Source: Pseudacidovorax sp. RU35E
Lineage (GTDB): Bacteria; Pseudomonadota; Gammaproteobacteria; Burkholderiales; Burkholderiaceae_C
Length of the DNA stretch: 64,000 nt
Assembly: GCF_900156165.1 (NCBI RefSeq)
Contig: NZ_FTMY01000007.1
Location: forward strand, 124,001-188,000
Direction of reading: 5' to 3'
This document shows positions 47,230-55,030 of this stretch, piece by piece. The position numbers and the translations under genes were made by a program. The first letter of the stretch is position 1. Each line of letters starts with the position of its first letter. A model generated the notes under the pieces. It was not told where the DNA came from. It saw nothing but the letters and a program-made list of their open reading frames with translations, and searched no databases.

Positions 47230-48033
47230 ATGCAGCGACCGCAGCTGATCCTGCTGGCCTGCGCCCTGCCGGCCGGCATCTTCTTCCTGGCCTTCTGGCT
47301 GCTGCCCGCGCTGCAGTTGCTGGCCCTGCCGGCGCGCGAAGGGGCTTCGGCCTACTTCGCGGTGCTGACGCAGCCGCGCTACCTCACGAGCATGCTGCAG
47401 ACCCTGGCCCTGTCGGTGGTGGTGACGCTGGCCACGCTGGTGCTCGGCGCGGCCGTGGGCCTGTACCTGGCGCGCCAGCGCTTCGCCGGCCGTCGGCTGC
47501 TGCTGGCGGTGCTGACGCTGCCGCTGTCCTTCCCGGGCGTGATCGTGGGCTTCTTCGTGATCCTGCTCGGCGGCCGGCAAGGGCTGGTGGCCGACATCTC
47601 GTCCAGCCTGGGCGGCGAGCGGCTGACCTTCGCCTACGGGCTGCTGGGGCTGTTCCTGGCCTACCTGTACTTCTCGCTGCCACGGGCCATCGCGGCCTAC
47701 ACGGCGGCGGCCGAATCCATGGACCCGGCGCTGGAAGAAGCCGCCCGCTCGCTCGGCGCCTCTCGCATCGCCATCGCTCGCGACGTGTGGGTGCCCGAGC
47801 TCGCGCCCACCACGCTGGCCTGCGGCGCCATCGTCTTCGCCACCGCCATGGGCGCCTTCGGCACGGCTTTCACGCTGGCCAGCAAGTTCGAGGTGATCCC
47901 GATCACCATCTACGACGAGTTCACCAACTACGCCAACTTCGCGCTCGCGGCCTCGCTGTCGATCGCACTGGGGCTGGTGACCTGGGCCGTGCTCTTCATC
48001 GCGCGGCGCTTCAGTGGGGAGGCCGGCGCATGA
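47230..48033 (+). CDS. ABC transporter permease (first)
   Basis: A 267-residue inner-membrane permease with about six helices. The coupling EAA loop is EEAARSLGASRIAIARDVWV. The N-terminal helix and LTLPLSFPGVIVGFFVILLG are typical of the Fe3+/phosphonate/spermidine permease group. It begins 4 bp after the binding-protein stop, and its last bases overlap the next permease start (ATGA). Confidence 0.94.
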   Translation: MQRPQLILLACALPAGIFFLAFWLLPALQLLALPAREGASAYFAVLTQPRYLTSMLQTLALSVVVTLATLVLGAAVGLYLARQRFAGRRLLLAVLTLPLSFPGVIVGFFVILLGGRQGLVADISSSLGGERLTFAYGLLGLFLAYLYFSLPRAIAAYTAAAESMDPALEEAARSLGASRIAIARDVWVPELAPTTLACGAIVFATAMGAFGTAFTLASKFEVIPITIYDEFTNYANFALAASLSIALGLVTWAVLFIARRFSGEAGA

Positions 48034-48836
48034 CCACGGCACGCAGCGGTACATCGCGCTCGCCCGTGCTGGCGACGCTCACCGGCCTGGTGGCCTTCTT
48101 CACGCTGGCGCCCATGCTGCTGTCGGTGCTGGCCGGCCTGGTGACCAACTACGGCCGCGGCTGGCGCAGCGGCTTCACCCTGCGCTGGCTGGTGGAGGTG
48201 TGGGACAGCTACGGCAGCACCGTCACCGGCTCGCTGCTGCTGGCCGCCACCTGCGTGCTGTGCACCGTGCTGCTGGGCGTGCCCTGCGCCTGGGCGCTGG
48301 CACGCAGCCGCACACGCGCGGCACGCCTGTTCGAGGAGCTGCTGACGCTGCCCGTGGCCGTGCCGGGTCTGGCCACCGCGCTGGCGCTGATCCTCGCCTA
48401 CGGCCAGGTGCAGGGCTTCCGCCAGAGCTATGCCTTCATCCTGGTGGGCCATGTCGTCTTCACCCTGCCCTTCATGGTGCGCACCGTGGCCTCGGCCTTC
48501 CAGCGGCGCGAGCTGGTGGCGCTGGACGAGGCCGCGCGCACGCTGGGCGCGAGCTTCATGCAGCGCTTCCTGGGCGTGCTGGTACCGGCCGTGTTCCCGG
48601 CCATCGTGGCGGGCTGCCTGATGGTGTTCACGCTGTCGGTGGGCGAGTTCAACCTCACCTGGATGCTGCACACGCCGCTCACCCGCACGCTGCCCGTGGG
48701 CCTGGCCGACAGCTATGCCTCGGCCCGCATCGAAATCGGTTCGGCCTACACCCTCGTCTTCTTCCTCGTCATCCTGCCCGTGCTCTGGGGCCTGCAGGCA
48801 GCCGCGGACTTCATTCGCAAACACCATGGAACTTGA
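48030..48836 (+). CDS. ABC transporter permease (second)
   Basis: A 268-residue permease with six predicted helices. Its EAA loop is DEAARTLGASFMQRFLGVLV and the substrate-path segment is LTLPVAVPGLATALALILAY. The ATG overlaps the previous stop by four bases, and its own end overlaps the ATPase start. It forms the channel with the first permease. Confidence 0.94.
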   Translation: MTTARSGTSRSPVLATLTGLVAFFTLAPMLLSVLAGLVTNYGRGWRSGFTLRWLVEVWDSYGSTVTGSLLLAATCVLCTVLLGVPCAWALARSRTRAARLFEELLTLPVAVPGLATALALILAYGQVQGFRQSYAFILVGHVVFTLPFMVRTVASAFQRRELVALDEAARTLGASFMQRFLGVLVPAVFPAIVAGCLMVFTLSVGEFNLTWMLHTPLTRTLPVGLADSYASARIEIGSAYTLVFFLVILPVLWGLQAAADFIRKHHGT

Positions 48837-49884
48837 ACGAACGGCCATCGACATCGAGCGCTGCGCCAAGACTTACGCCGACGGCACGCGCGGCCTGCAG
48901 CCCACCGACCTGCATGTGGAACCCGGCGAGGTGCTGGCCCTGCTCGGCCCCTCGGGCTGCGGCAAGACTACGCTGCTGCGGCTGATCGCCGGGCTGGAGG
49001 GCATGGACGCGGGCGGCCGCATCCTCTTCGGCGGCCAGGACGTGAGCGACCGGCCGGTGGAGCGGCGCAACGTGGGCATGGTGTTCCAGAGCTATGCCCT
49101 CTTTCCGCAGATGAGCGTGGCGGCCAACATCGGCTACGGCCTGCGCATCCGCGGCACGCCCGCGGCCGAGGTCGAGCGCACGGTGGGCGAGCTGGTGGAG
49201 CTGACGCGCCTGACTGGCCTGGAGCACAAGCGCCCGTCCGAACTCTCCGGCGGCCAACGCCAGCGCGTGGCCCTGGCCCGCGCGGTGGCCGTGCGCCCGC
49301 GCGTGCTGCTGCTCGACGAGCCGCTGGCCGCGCTGGACGCCAAGCTCAAGGAGTCGCTGCGCGACGAGCTGGCCGAGCTGCTGCGCCGGCTGCACATCAC
49401 GGCCGTGCATGTCACGCACGACCAGCAGGAAGCCCTGGCCATCGCCGACCGCCTGGCCGTGATGCGTGGCGGCCGCATCGTGCAGGTGGGCCGCGGCGAG
49501 GACCTGTACCGCACGCCGGCCCACCCCTTCGTGGCCGAGTTCCTGGGCCGCGTGAACCGGCTGGACCGCAGCGATGCCGCGCGCCAGCAGGGCGTGGTGA
49601 TGCTCGGCGGCGTGGCCCTGCCCTGCCCCGGTGGCCTGGCCGGGCAATCCGCCCTGCTGGTGCGGCCCGAGGACATCGAACTCGGCCCGCCGCAGGCCGG
49701 CTGGGGCCAGGCCCGGGTCGTGCAACGCACCTTCCTGGGCGAGCGCGTGCAGCTGCGGCTGGACGCCGGCGACCAGCCGACACTGCTGGCCGAAGCCGGC
49801 CGCGACTGCCCCTGGCAGCAGGACCAGCAGGTGGGCATCCGCACCACCGCCGACCGCCTGATGCCCGCCACGGAGATTGCCTGA
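48826..49884 (+). CDS. ABC transporter ATPase (Fe3+/spermidine/phosphonate type)
   Basis: A 352-residue ATPase. Walker A is LLGPSGCGKTTLLRLIAG, the Q-loop is VGMVFQSYALFPQM, the signature is LSGGQRQRVALARAVAV, and Walker B is VLLLDEPLAALDAKL. The H-loop is HVTHDQQEALAIADRL. A C-terminal TOBE-like domain (about 245-350) contains ALLVRPEDIELG and AEAGRDCPWQQ. It overlaps the preceding permease by 11 bases and the phosphodiesterase by one, so all are translated from one message. Confidence 0.95.
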   Translation: MELERTAIDIERCAKTYADGTRGLQPTDLHVEPGEVLALLGPSGCGKTTLLRLIAGLEGMDAGGRILFGGQDVSDRPVERRNVGMVFQSYALFPQMSVAANIGYGLRIRGTPAAEVERTVGELVELTRLTGLEHKRPSELSGGQRQRVALARAVAVRPRVLLLDEPLAALDAKLKESLRDELAELLRRLHITAVHVTHDQQEALAIADRLAVMRGGRIVQVGRGEDLYRTPAHPFVAEFLGRVNRLDRSDAARQQGVVMLGGVALPCPGGLAGQSALLVRPEDIELGPPQAGWGQARVVQRTFLGERVQLRLDAGDQPTLLAEAGRDCPWQQDQQVGIRTTADRLMPATEIA

Positions 49885-50714
49885 TGACCCGACCCACCTT
49901 CCTCGTGCAGCTCACCGACCTGCACATCCGCGAGCCCGGTCGCCTGGCCTATGGCCGCATCGACACCGCGCCCTACCTGCGCGAAGCCGTGGCCAGCGTG
50001 CTGCGGCTGCGACAGGCGCCCGACGCCATCGTCATCACCGGCGACCTGAGCGACTTCGGCCGCGAGGCGGAATACGCGCACCTGGCCGAGCTGCTGGCGC
50101 CCCTGGGCGCCACGCCCATCTACCTGCTGCCGGGCAACCATGACGAGCGGGTGCAGCTGCGCCGCAGCTTTCCCACGCACGGGTACCTGGGTGACGGCGA
50201 GTTCGTGCAATTCAACGTGGCCGTGGGGCCGCTGCGGCTGATCGCCCTCGACACGGTGACGCCCGGCGCCTCGCATGGCTCGCTCTGCAGCCGCCGCCTC
50301 GACTGGCTGGCCCGCGAGCTGGAGGCCAGCCGCGGCCAACCCGTGGTGATCGCCATGCACCATCCGCCCTTCCGCACGCTGATCGGCCACATGGACGACA
50401 TCGGCCTGCTCGAAGGGGCAGCCGAGTTGGAAGCACTGGTGCGGCAGCATCCCAACGTGGAACGCATCATCTGCGGCCACCTGCACCGCGCCATCGACGT
50501 GCGCTTCGGCGGCACCGTGGCCAGCACCGCACCGGCGCCGGCCCACCAGGTCTGCCTGGACCTGGCGCCCGATGCGCCCTCGGCCTGGACGCTGGAGCCC
50601 CCGGGCTTTCGCGTGCATGCGTGGGACGGCCAGCGGCTGGTGACCCACCTGGCTGCCAGCGGTGTTTTCGAGGGGCCGTATCCCTTTCATGACAACGGCG
50701 CGTTGATCGATTGA
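49884..50714 (+). CDS. Metallophosphodiesterase (GpdQ/CpdA-like)
   Basis: A 276-residue binuclear metallophosphoesterase. The metal-binding motifs appear in order: QLTDLHI (Asp12, His14), ITGDLSDFG, PGNHDERVQL, IAMHHPPF and ICGHLHRA. Family members are cyclic-nucleotide or glycerophosphodiester phosphodiesterases. The ATG overlaps the ATPase stop (TGATG). The tight linkage to an importer suggests that the imported compound is a phosphodiester or phosphonate cut here (inference). Glycerophospho-alcohols would fit the GpdQ group. Confidence 0.9.
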   Translation: MTRPTFLVQLTDLHIREPGRLAYGRIDTAPYLREAVASVLRLRQAPDAIVITGDLSDFGREAEYAHLAELLAPLGATPIYLLPGNHDERVQLRRSFPTHGYLGDGEFVQFNVAVGPLRLIALDTVTPGASHGSLCSRRLDWLARELEASRGQPVVIAMHHPPFRTLIGHMDDIGLLEGAAELEALVRQHPNVERIICGHLHRAIDVRFGGTVASTAPAPAHQVCLDLAPDAPSAWTLEPPGFRVHAWDGQRLVTHLAASGVFEGPYPFHDNGALID

Positions 50715-50860
50715 GGCATTGACCGGGCCAACCCTTGCGCTGTTGTGGCAACAGCCGGGCGTGGTCTTCGGCCTACGGCCGCGCCGGCACGCTGCATGCA
50801 GAATGGGTGCCCCCTTTTTCCTTTAACGCCCTCTCTATCTGAAGGAGCCGCACCCCGTCC

Positions 50861-52528
50861 ATGAAGCACCTGCTGAACCTGCTTGCCGCCGTCGCCCTCC
50901 TCGTGTGGGGCACCCATCTCGTGCGCACCGGCGTGCTGCGCGTGTTCGGGGGCGACCTGCGCAGGTTGTTGCAGCGCAGCCTGGGCAACCGCTTCTCTGC
51001 GGCGCTGGCGGGCATCGGCGTGACGGCGCTGGTGCAGTCGAGCACGGCGACCTCGCTGATGACCTCGTCCTTCGTGGGGCAGGGCCTGATCACGCTGCCG
51101 TCGGCCCTGGCGGTGATGCGTGGGGCGGACATCGGCACGGCGCTGATGTCGGTGCTCTTCTCCACTGATCTTTCCTGGCTGTCGCCACTCTTCATCTTCA
51201 CAGGCGTGGTGCTGTCGATCACCCGGCCGGCCAGTGCCGCCGGCCGCTTCGGCCGCATCCTGATCGGGCTGGGGCTGATGCTGCTCGCGCTGCAGCTGGT
51301 GGTGCAGGCCACCGGCCCGCTGTTCGAGAGCGAGGCCATGCGCGCCGTGATCGCCTCGATCACGAGCGACCTGATGCTGGAGATCACGGTGGGCGCGGCG
51401 CTGGCCGTGGTCGCTTACTCCAGCCTGGCGGTGGTGCTGCTGGTGGCCGCCATGGCCACCGGTGCGGTGGTGCCGCTGGACGTGGCCCTCGGCCTGGTGC
51501 TGGGCGCCAACCTGGGCAGCGGCCTGCTCGCGGTGCTGACCACGGCCAAGTCGCCACCGGCGGTGCGGCAGGTGACCGTGGGCAACTTCCTGTTCAAGCT
51601 GCTGGGCGTGGTGATCGCGGCGCCCTTCGTCGGGCTGGTGCTCACGCATGCGCCGATGGCGCTGACCGATTCGCCGGCGCAGCTGGTCGTGATGTTCCAC
51701 CTGGCCTTCAACGTGATCGCGAGCGTGGCCTTCATCGGTCTGACCACGGCCGTGGCCAAGCTGTCGATGAAGCTGGTGCCGGTGCCGCGCACGCCCGCCA
51801 CCGGCACGCGGCCGCGGCATCTGGATCCCTCCGCGCTGTCCACGCCCACGCTGGCCATCTCGAATGCTGCGCGCGAGGCGCTGCACCAGGCCGATGTGGT
51901 CGAGAGCATGCTGATCGGCGCGCTCACGGTCATCCGCAGCAACGACCTGCGGCTGGCCGAGGAACTGCGCAAGATGGACGATCAGGTCGACCGGCTCTAC
52001 TCGGACATCAAGTACTACCTCACCAAGATTTCGCGCGAGGCGCTGGGCGAAGAGGAAAGCCGCCGCTGGACGGACATCATCAGCTTCACCATCAACATGG
52101 AGCAGATCGGCGACATCATCGAGCGGGTGATCTCCGACATCGAGGACAAGAAGATCCGCCCTCACCGCAATTTCTCCGAGGCGGGCATGGCCGAGATCGT
52201 GGAGATGCACGAGCGGCTGGTGGCCAATCTGCGGCTGGGCATGAGCGTGTTCCTCAACGGCAATGTGCGCGACGCGCAGAAGCTGCTGGAGGAGAAGGTG
52301 CGCTTCCGCGATCTGGAGCGGGCCTATGCCAACACCCACCTCACGCGGCTGATGGACCGCACGGCGCCGAGCATGGAGACGAGCTCGCTGCATATCGACC
52401 TGATCAGCGACCTGAAGCGCATCAACTCGCACATCTGCTCGATCGCGTACCCGATCCTGGACTCGGCGGGGGCGCTGGCGCCAAGCCGGCTGCGGTCGTC
52501 GCTGGTGGGGGCGGACGAGGCGCGTTGA
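50861..52528 (+). CDS. Na/Pi cotransporter-family protein with PhoU-like domain
   Basis: A 555-residue protein. The N-terminal half holds two inverted NptA-type repeats with the QSST-like motif (GVTALVQSSTATSLMTSSFV, then LGANLGSGLLAVL). The C-terminal 220 residues are a PhoU-like helical domain (LHQADVVESMLIGALTVI, FTINMEQIGDIIERVI). Such proteins move phosphate with sodium, and some may export excess Pi. It lies 146 bp after the phosphodiesterase gene and could handle the phosphate it releases (inference). Confidence 0.92.
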   Translation: MKHLLNLLAAVALLVWGTHLVRTGVLRVFGGDLRRLLQRSLGNRFSAALAGIGVTALVQSSTATSLMTSSFVGQGLITLPSALAVMRGADIGTALMSVLFSTDLSWLSPLFIFTGVVLSITRPASAAGRFGRILIGLGLMLLALQLVVQATGPLFESEAMRAVIASITSDLMLEITVGAALAVVAYSSLAVVLLVAAMATGAVVPLDVALGLVLGANLGSGLLAVLTTAKSPPAVRQVTVGNFLFKLLGVVIAAPFVGLVLTHAPMALTDSPAQLVVMFHLAFNVIASVAFIGLTTAVAKLSMKLVPVPRTPATGTRPRHLDPSALSTPTLAISNAAREALHQADVVESMLIGALTVIRSNDLRLAEELRKMDDQVDRLYSDIKYYLTKISREALGEEESRRWTDIISFTINMEQIGDIIERVISDIEDKKIRPHRNFSEAGMAEIVEMHERLVANLRLGMSVFLNGNVRDAQKLLEEKVRFRDLERAYANTHLTRLMDRTAPSMETSSLHIDLISDLKRINSHICSIAYPILDSAGALAPSRLRSSLVGADEAR

Positions 52529-52589
52529 GGGCTTTGGCACGACCCCACTGGGTGCTTGGCGATGCGGAGTGTCCGTCGAGGCGGGTGCG

Positions 52590-52844
52590 CCGGTCCGGGC
52601 GGGGGCGGGCACCGCGGCGTGCTTCAGTGAGGCGGTCGGCCCTGCGGGCCGACTTCCCTGCGATGCTCGCGCACCCGGCCCGCGGCATAACTCGCTGCGC
52701 TGCCTGACGGCAGCTCCGCTCAAACAAACGCCGCGAGTCAGATCACGAAGCAGGCCTGTCCTTCGGCAGGCCTGCGGCCGGGCACGCTGCGCTTCTCGGC
52801 GCCTCACAGGCGCACACCACGGTGCCCGCCCCCGCCCGGACCGG
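52590..52844 (-). repeat. Structured inverted-repeat element, copy A
   Basis: A 255-bp element whose ends are perfect 24-bp inverted repeats (52590-52613 and 52821-52844; CCGGTCCGGGCGGGGGCG at the left end). Inside are GAGGCG/CGCCTC arms (52629-52634 and 52800-52805) and the core read on the minus strand: ACTCGC..GGCG..TTTGTTTGAGC..GCGAGT..GCCGC (52738 down to 52682). A GCAGGCCTG..CAGGCCTGC hairpin and a GTCGGCCC..GGGCCGAC hairpin (52635-52653) are also present. About 85% identical in its core to copy B, in opposite orientation. No open reading frame or transposase. Confidence 0.8.
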
Positions 52845-52895
52845 AATTGACCGCCGGTGCTGCACTCCCGCACGCCCGCACCCGCGCACCCGCGC

Positions 52896-52935
52896 AGGGA
52901 CGCAGGGACGTAGGGACGTAGGGACGCAGGGACGC
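52896..52935 (+). repeat. Five tandem 8-bp repeats
   Basis: Units AGGGACGC, AGGGACGT, AGGGACGT, AGGGACGC, AGGGACGC follow each other without gaps. A minisatellite-like tract between the two structured elements that may vary in number between strains. Confidence 0.85.
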
Positions 52936-52978
52936 GAGGCGCGAAGAGGCGGAGACGCGTCCGTGTCACCACCCCCAA

Positions 52979-53004
52979 CCGTTCGGGCTGAGCTTGTCGA
53001 AGCC
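52979..53004 (+). repeat. GTTCG..GTCGAAG dispersed repeat copy
   Basis: CCGTTCGGGCTGAGCTTG followed by TCGAAGCC. This is an intact copy of the 24-bp repeat also found at 5785-5808 and 44864-44981. Confidence 0.85.
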
Positions 53005-53136
53005 CTGCACAGCCCTGAAAAAGCAAGGCACGCTCAAGAATCGTTGCGGCACAGCATGACTTCGACTGGCTATGACCTCGAACCGCCACCGAGAGCCCAC
53101 AACACTCATGCCGGCCGATCGAGCACCCGGTGTCCG

Positions 53137-53374
53137 CGCGCGAGGAATGGCCCGGCGTGGGCGATTTGCGAGGCGGCGAGAAGCGCAGCGGACCCGGCCG
53201 CAGGCCTGCCGAAGGACAGGCCTGCTTCGTGATCTGACTCGCGGCGGTTGTTTGAGCGCAGCGCGAAGCGCGTAGCGAGTTCTGCCGCGGGCCGGGTTCG
53301 CGAGCATCGCAGCGGAGTCGGCACGCAGTGCCGACCGCCTCGCCATGAGCCCACGCCGGGCCATTCCTCGCGCG
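53137..53374 (+). repeat. Structured inverted-repeat element, copy B
   Basis: A 238-bp element with perfect 26-bp ends (53137-53162 and 53349-53374; GCGAGGAATGGCCCGGCG in the left end). These ends are unrelated in sequence to copy A's ends. Inside are GAGGCGG/CCGCCTC arms (53170-53176 and 53335-53341), the shared core ACTCGC..GGCGG..TTGTTTGAGC..GCGAGT..GCCGC (53237-53288), the GCAGGCCTG..CAGGCCTGC hairpin, and GTCGGCAC..GTGCCGAC (53317-53335). That last stem matches copy A's stem with a compensating base-pair change. Confidence 0.8.
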
Positions 53375-53584
53375 CCGCCCCACCATCAAACCGCCCAGAC
53401 CCAACCAGGCCTCCTCACCAAATAGCGCTCACCCAGCCACGCGTACACGATTCGTCACCCCCTTGCAGGCAGCCTCCCAGACCACCCGCCCCGCTCAGGA
53501 TATTGAGCTGACCCACGACTGACTCATCGTCACCCGCACGATGATCAGCGCCCTCTGGAAACCACGCCTGGGAGAAGGCCCGCC

Positions 53585-54253
53585 ATGAACGACATGACCC
53601 ACAAGCACCAAGACGCCACCGGCCTGCTGGACAAGCTCCAGTGGCGCTACGCCACCAAGAAGATGGACCCGGCCCAGGCCGTGCCCGCCGACAAGGTCGA
53701 ACGCATCCTCGAAGCGATCCGCCTCGCGCCCACCTCCAGCGGCCTGCAACCCTTCGAAGTGATCGTCGTGACCAACCCCGAAGTGCGCCAGCGCATCCAG
53801 GCCATCGCCTGGAACCAGGCCCAGGTCACCGAAGGCTCGCACCTGCTGGTCTTCGCCGCCTGGGACCACTACACGGCCGAGCGCATCAACCACATGTTCG
53901 ACCTGGTGAACGAGGAGCGTGGCTTCCGCAACGAGGGTTGGGAGGCCTACCGCCAGAAGCTGCTGGCCGCCTACCCGGGCCGGCCCGCCGAGCAGAACTT
54001 CGAGCACGCTGCCCGCCAGGCCTACATCGGCCTGGGCGCCGCCCTCATCGCCGCCGCCTTCGAGCAGGTCGACAGCACGCCGATGGAAGGCTTCGACCCT
54101 GCCGCGCTGGACGAGATCCTGCAACTGCGCGCGCGCGGCCTGCGCAGCGTCGCCATCCTGCCGCTGGGCTACCGCCAGGCCGACGGCGACTGGCTGGTGA
54201 ACCTGAAGAAGGTGCGCCGCCCGCGCGAGCAGTTCATCACCGAAGTTCGCTGA
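53585..54253 (+). CDS. Nitroreductase-family NAD(P)H-dependent oxidoreductase
   Basis: A 222-residue FMN enzyme of the NfsB-like group. LDKLQWRYATKKMD has the N-terminal FMN-binding Arg, LAPTSSGLQPFEVIVV and EQNFEHAARQAYIGLGAALI are the core, and ILPLGYRQADGDWL is the C-terminal FMN loop. It would reduce nitro compounds, quinones or enones. The gene follows the repeat island with no obvious partner. Homologues often respond to redox stress, but nothing in the promoter shows that here. Confidence 0.93.
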   Translation: MNDMTHKHQDATGLLDKLQWRYATKKMDPAQAVPADKVERILEAIRLAPTSSGLQPFEVIVVTNPEVRQRIQAIAWNQAQVTEGSHLLVFAAWDHYTAERINHMFDLVNEERGFRNEGWEAYRQKLLAAYPGRPAEQNFEHAARQAYIGLGAALIAAAFEQVDSTPMEGFDPAALDEILQLRARGLRSVAILPLGYRQADGDWLVNLKKVRRPREQFITEVR

Positions 54254-54348
54254 TCGCGCACAAGGCCCGCAGCGCGCTTCGACGCAGCGCTGCGGAGCCT
54301 GTGCTCAGGCCTTGCGCCGGTTCAACGCCGACGACCGACGGCGGCCGA

Positions 54349-54906
54349 TCAACCCGCGAAGCCGCCCTCGGCCAGGAAGGCCTCCTCCTGCGGCGTGCTC
54401 TGGCGCAGGAGGATCGCGTTGCGGTGCGGAAACCGGCCGAAGCGCTCGACGATGTCCCGGTGCTGCTCGCCATGGCGCAGGGCCTCGGGCGCAAGGCGGC
54501 GGTAGAGCTCGACCGAGCGCTGCTGGTCGGCCCGCGCTTCCGAATGCGCGAAGGGCAGGCAAAAGAAGAGCCGCAACGGCGGCTCCACCCCCATCTCATG
54601 ACCTTGATCCAACGCCCAGCGGGCCATGGCCCGCGCGCGCGGATCGGTCGCATACATGTGGGCGGTGCCGCGGAAGGCATTGCGCGGAAACTGGTCCAGC
54701 AGGATCAGCAGCGCCAGGGCGCCCGTCGGCGTTGCAGCCCAGTCATCGAGTGCACCGCGCGCCGCCGTGAGGTGAAGGCCCAGGTAACGCTCGAACAGTG
54801 CCGCATCGAAGGCATCGCTCTTGCGGAACCAGTTCGGCTGCGAGGCACGCCAGAAGTCCACCAGGGCAGCGGCTTCGGACGGAGCGGGGGCGGAGATCGA
54901 CGTCAT
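54349..54906 (-). CDS. DUF924-family protein
   Basis: A 185-residue all-helical protein recognised as DUF924 (TPR-like). ALVDFWRASQPNWFRKSDAF, LALLILLDQFPRNAFRGTAH and FFCLPFAHSEARADQQRSVE are the family segments, and FGRFPHRNAILLRQSTPQEE is the conserved end. No function is established to my knowledge. The start at 54906 is chosen because upstream residues are not family-like. It converges on the nitroreductase gene. Confidence 0.92.
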   Translation of the reverse strand: MTSISAPAPSEAAALVDFWRASQPNWFRKSDAFDAALFERYLGLHLTAARGALDDWAATPTGALALLILLDQFPRNAFRGTAHMYATDPRARAMARWALDQGHEMGVEPPLRLFFCLPFAHSEARADQQRSVELYRRLAPEALRHGEQHRDIVERFGRFPHRNAILLRQSTPQEEAFLAEGGFAG

Positions 54907-55030
54907 CGGCGGGGGGCCGCACGGGCCTGGGCAGAAAGGATGGCCGGCATCATGCCAGCCACTGCCCACCGGGTCCGTCGAGGCCTGGAAAGGACTCGAC
55001 TCGCAGCGACTGTTCTACAGGAACGACTGC

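Larger units (their letters stand above)
52529..53584. other. Gene-free repeat island of about 1 kb
   Basis: No coding sequence is credible here; open frames are short and Arg/Ala/Pro-rich shadows. The stretch contains two inverted copies of a structured element (52590-52844 and 53137-53374), a run of tandem 8-mers (52896-52935), one GTTCG..GTCGAAG repeat (52979-53004), and about 200 bp before the nitroreductase gene in which I see nothing firm. Confidence 0.85.

Noticed and set aside
52529-53584. Repeat island as an insertion sequence or CRISPR array
   Set aside because: There is no transposase or cas gene. The repeats are inverted elements and short tandem 8-mers, not regularly spaced direct repeats with unique spacers.
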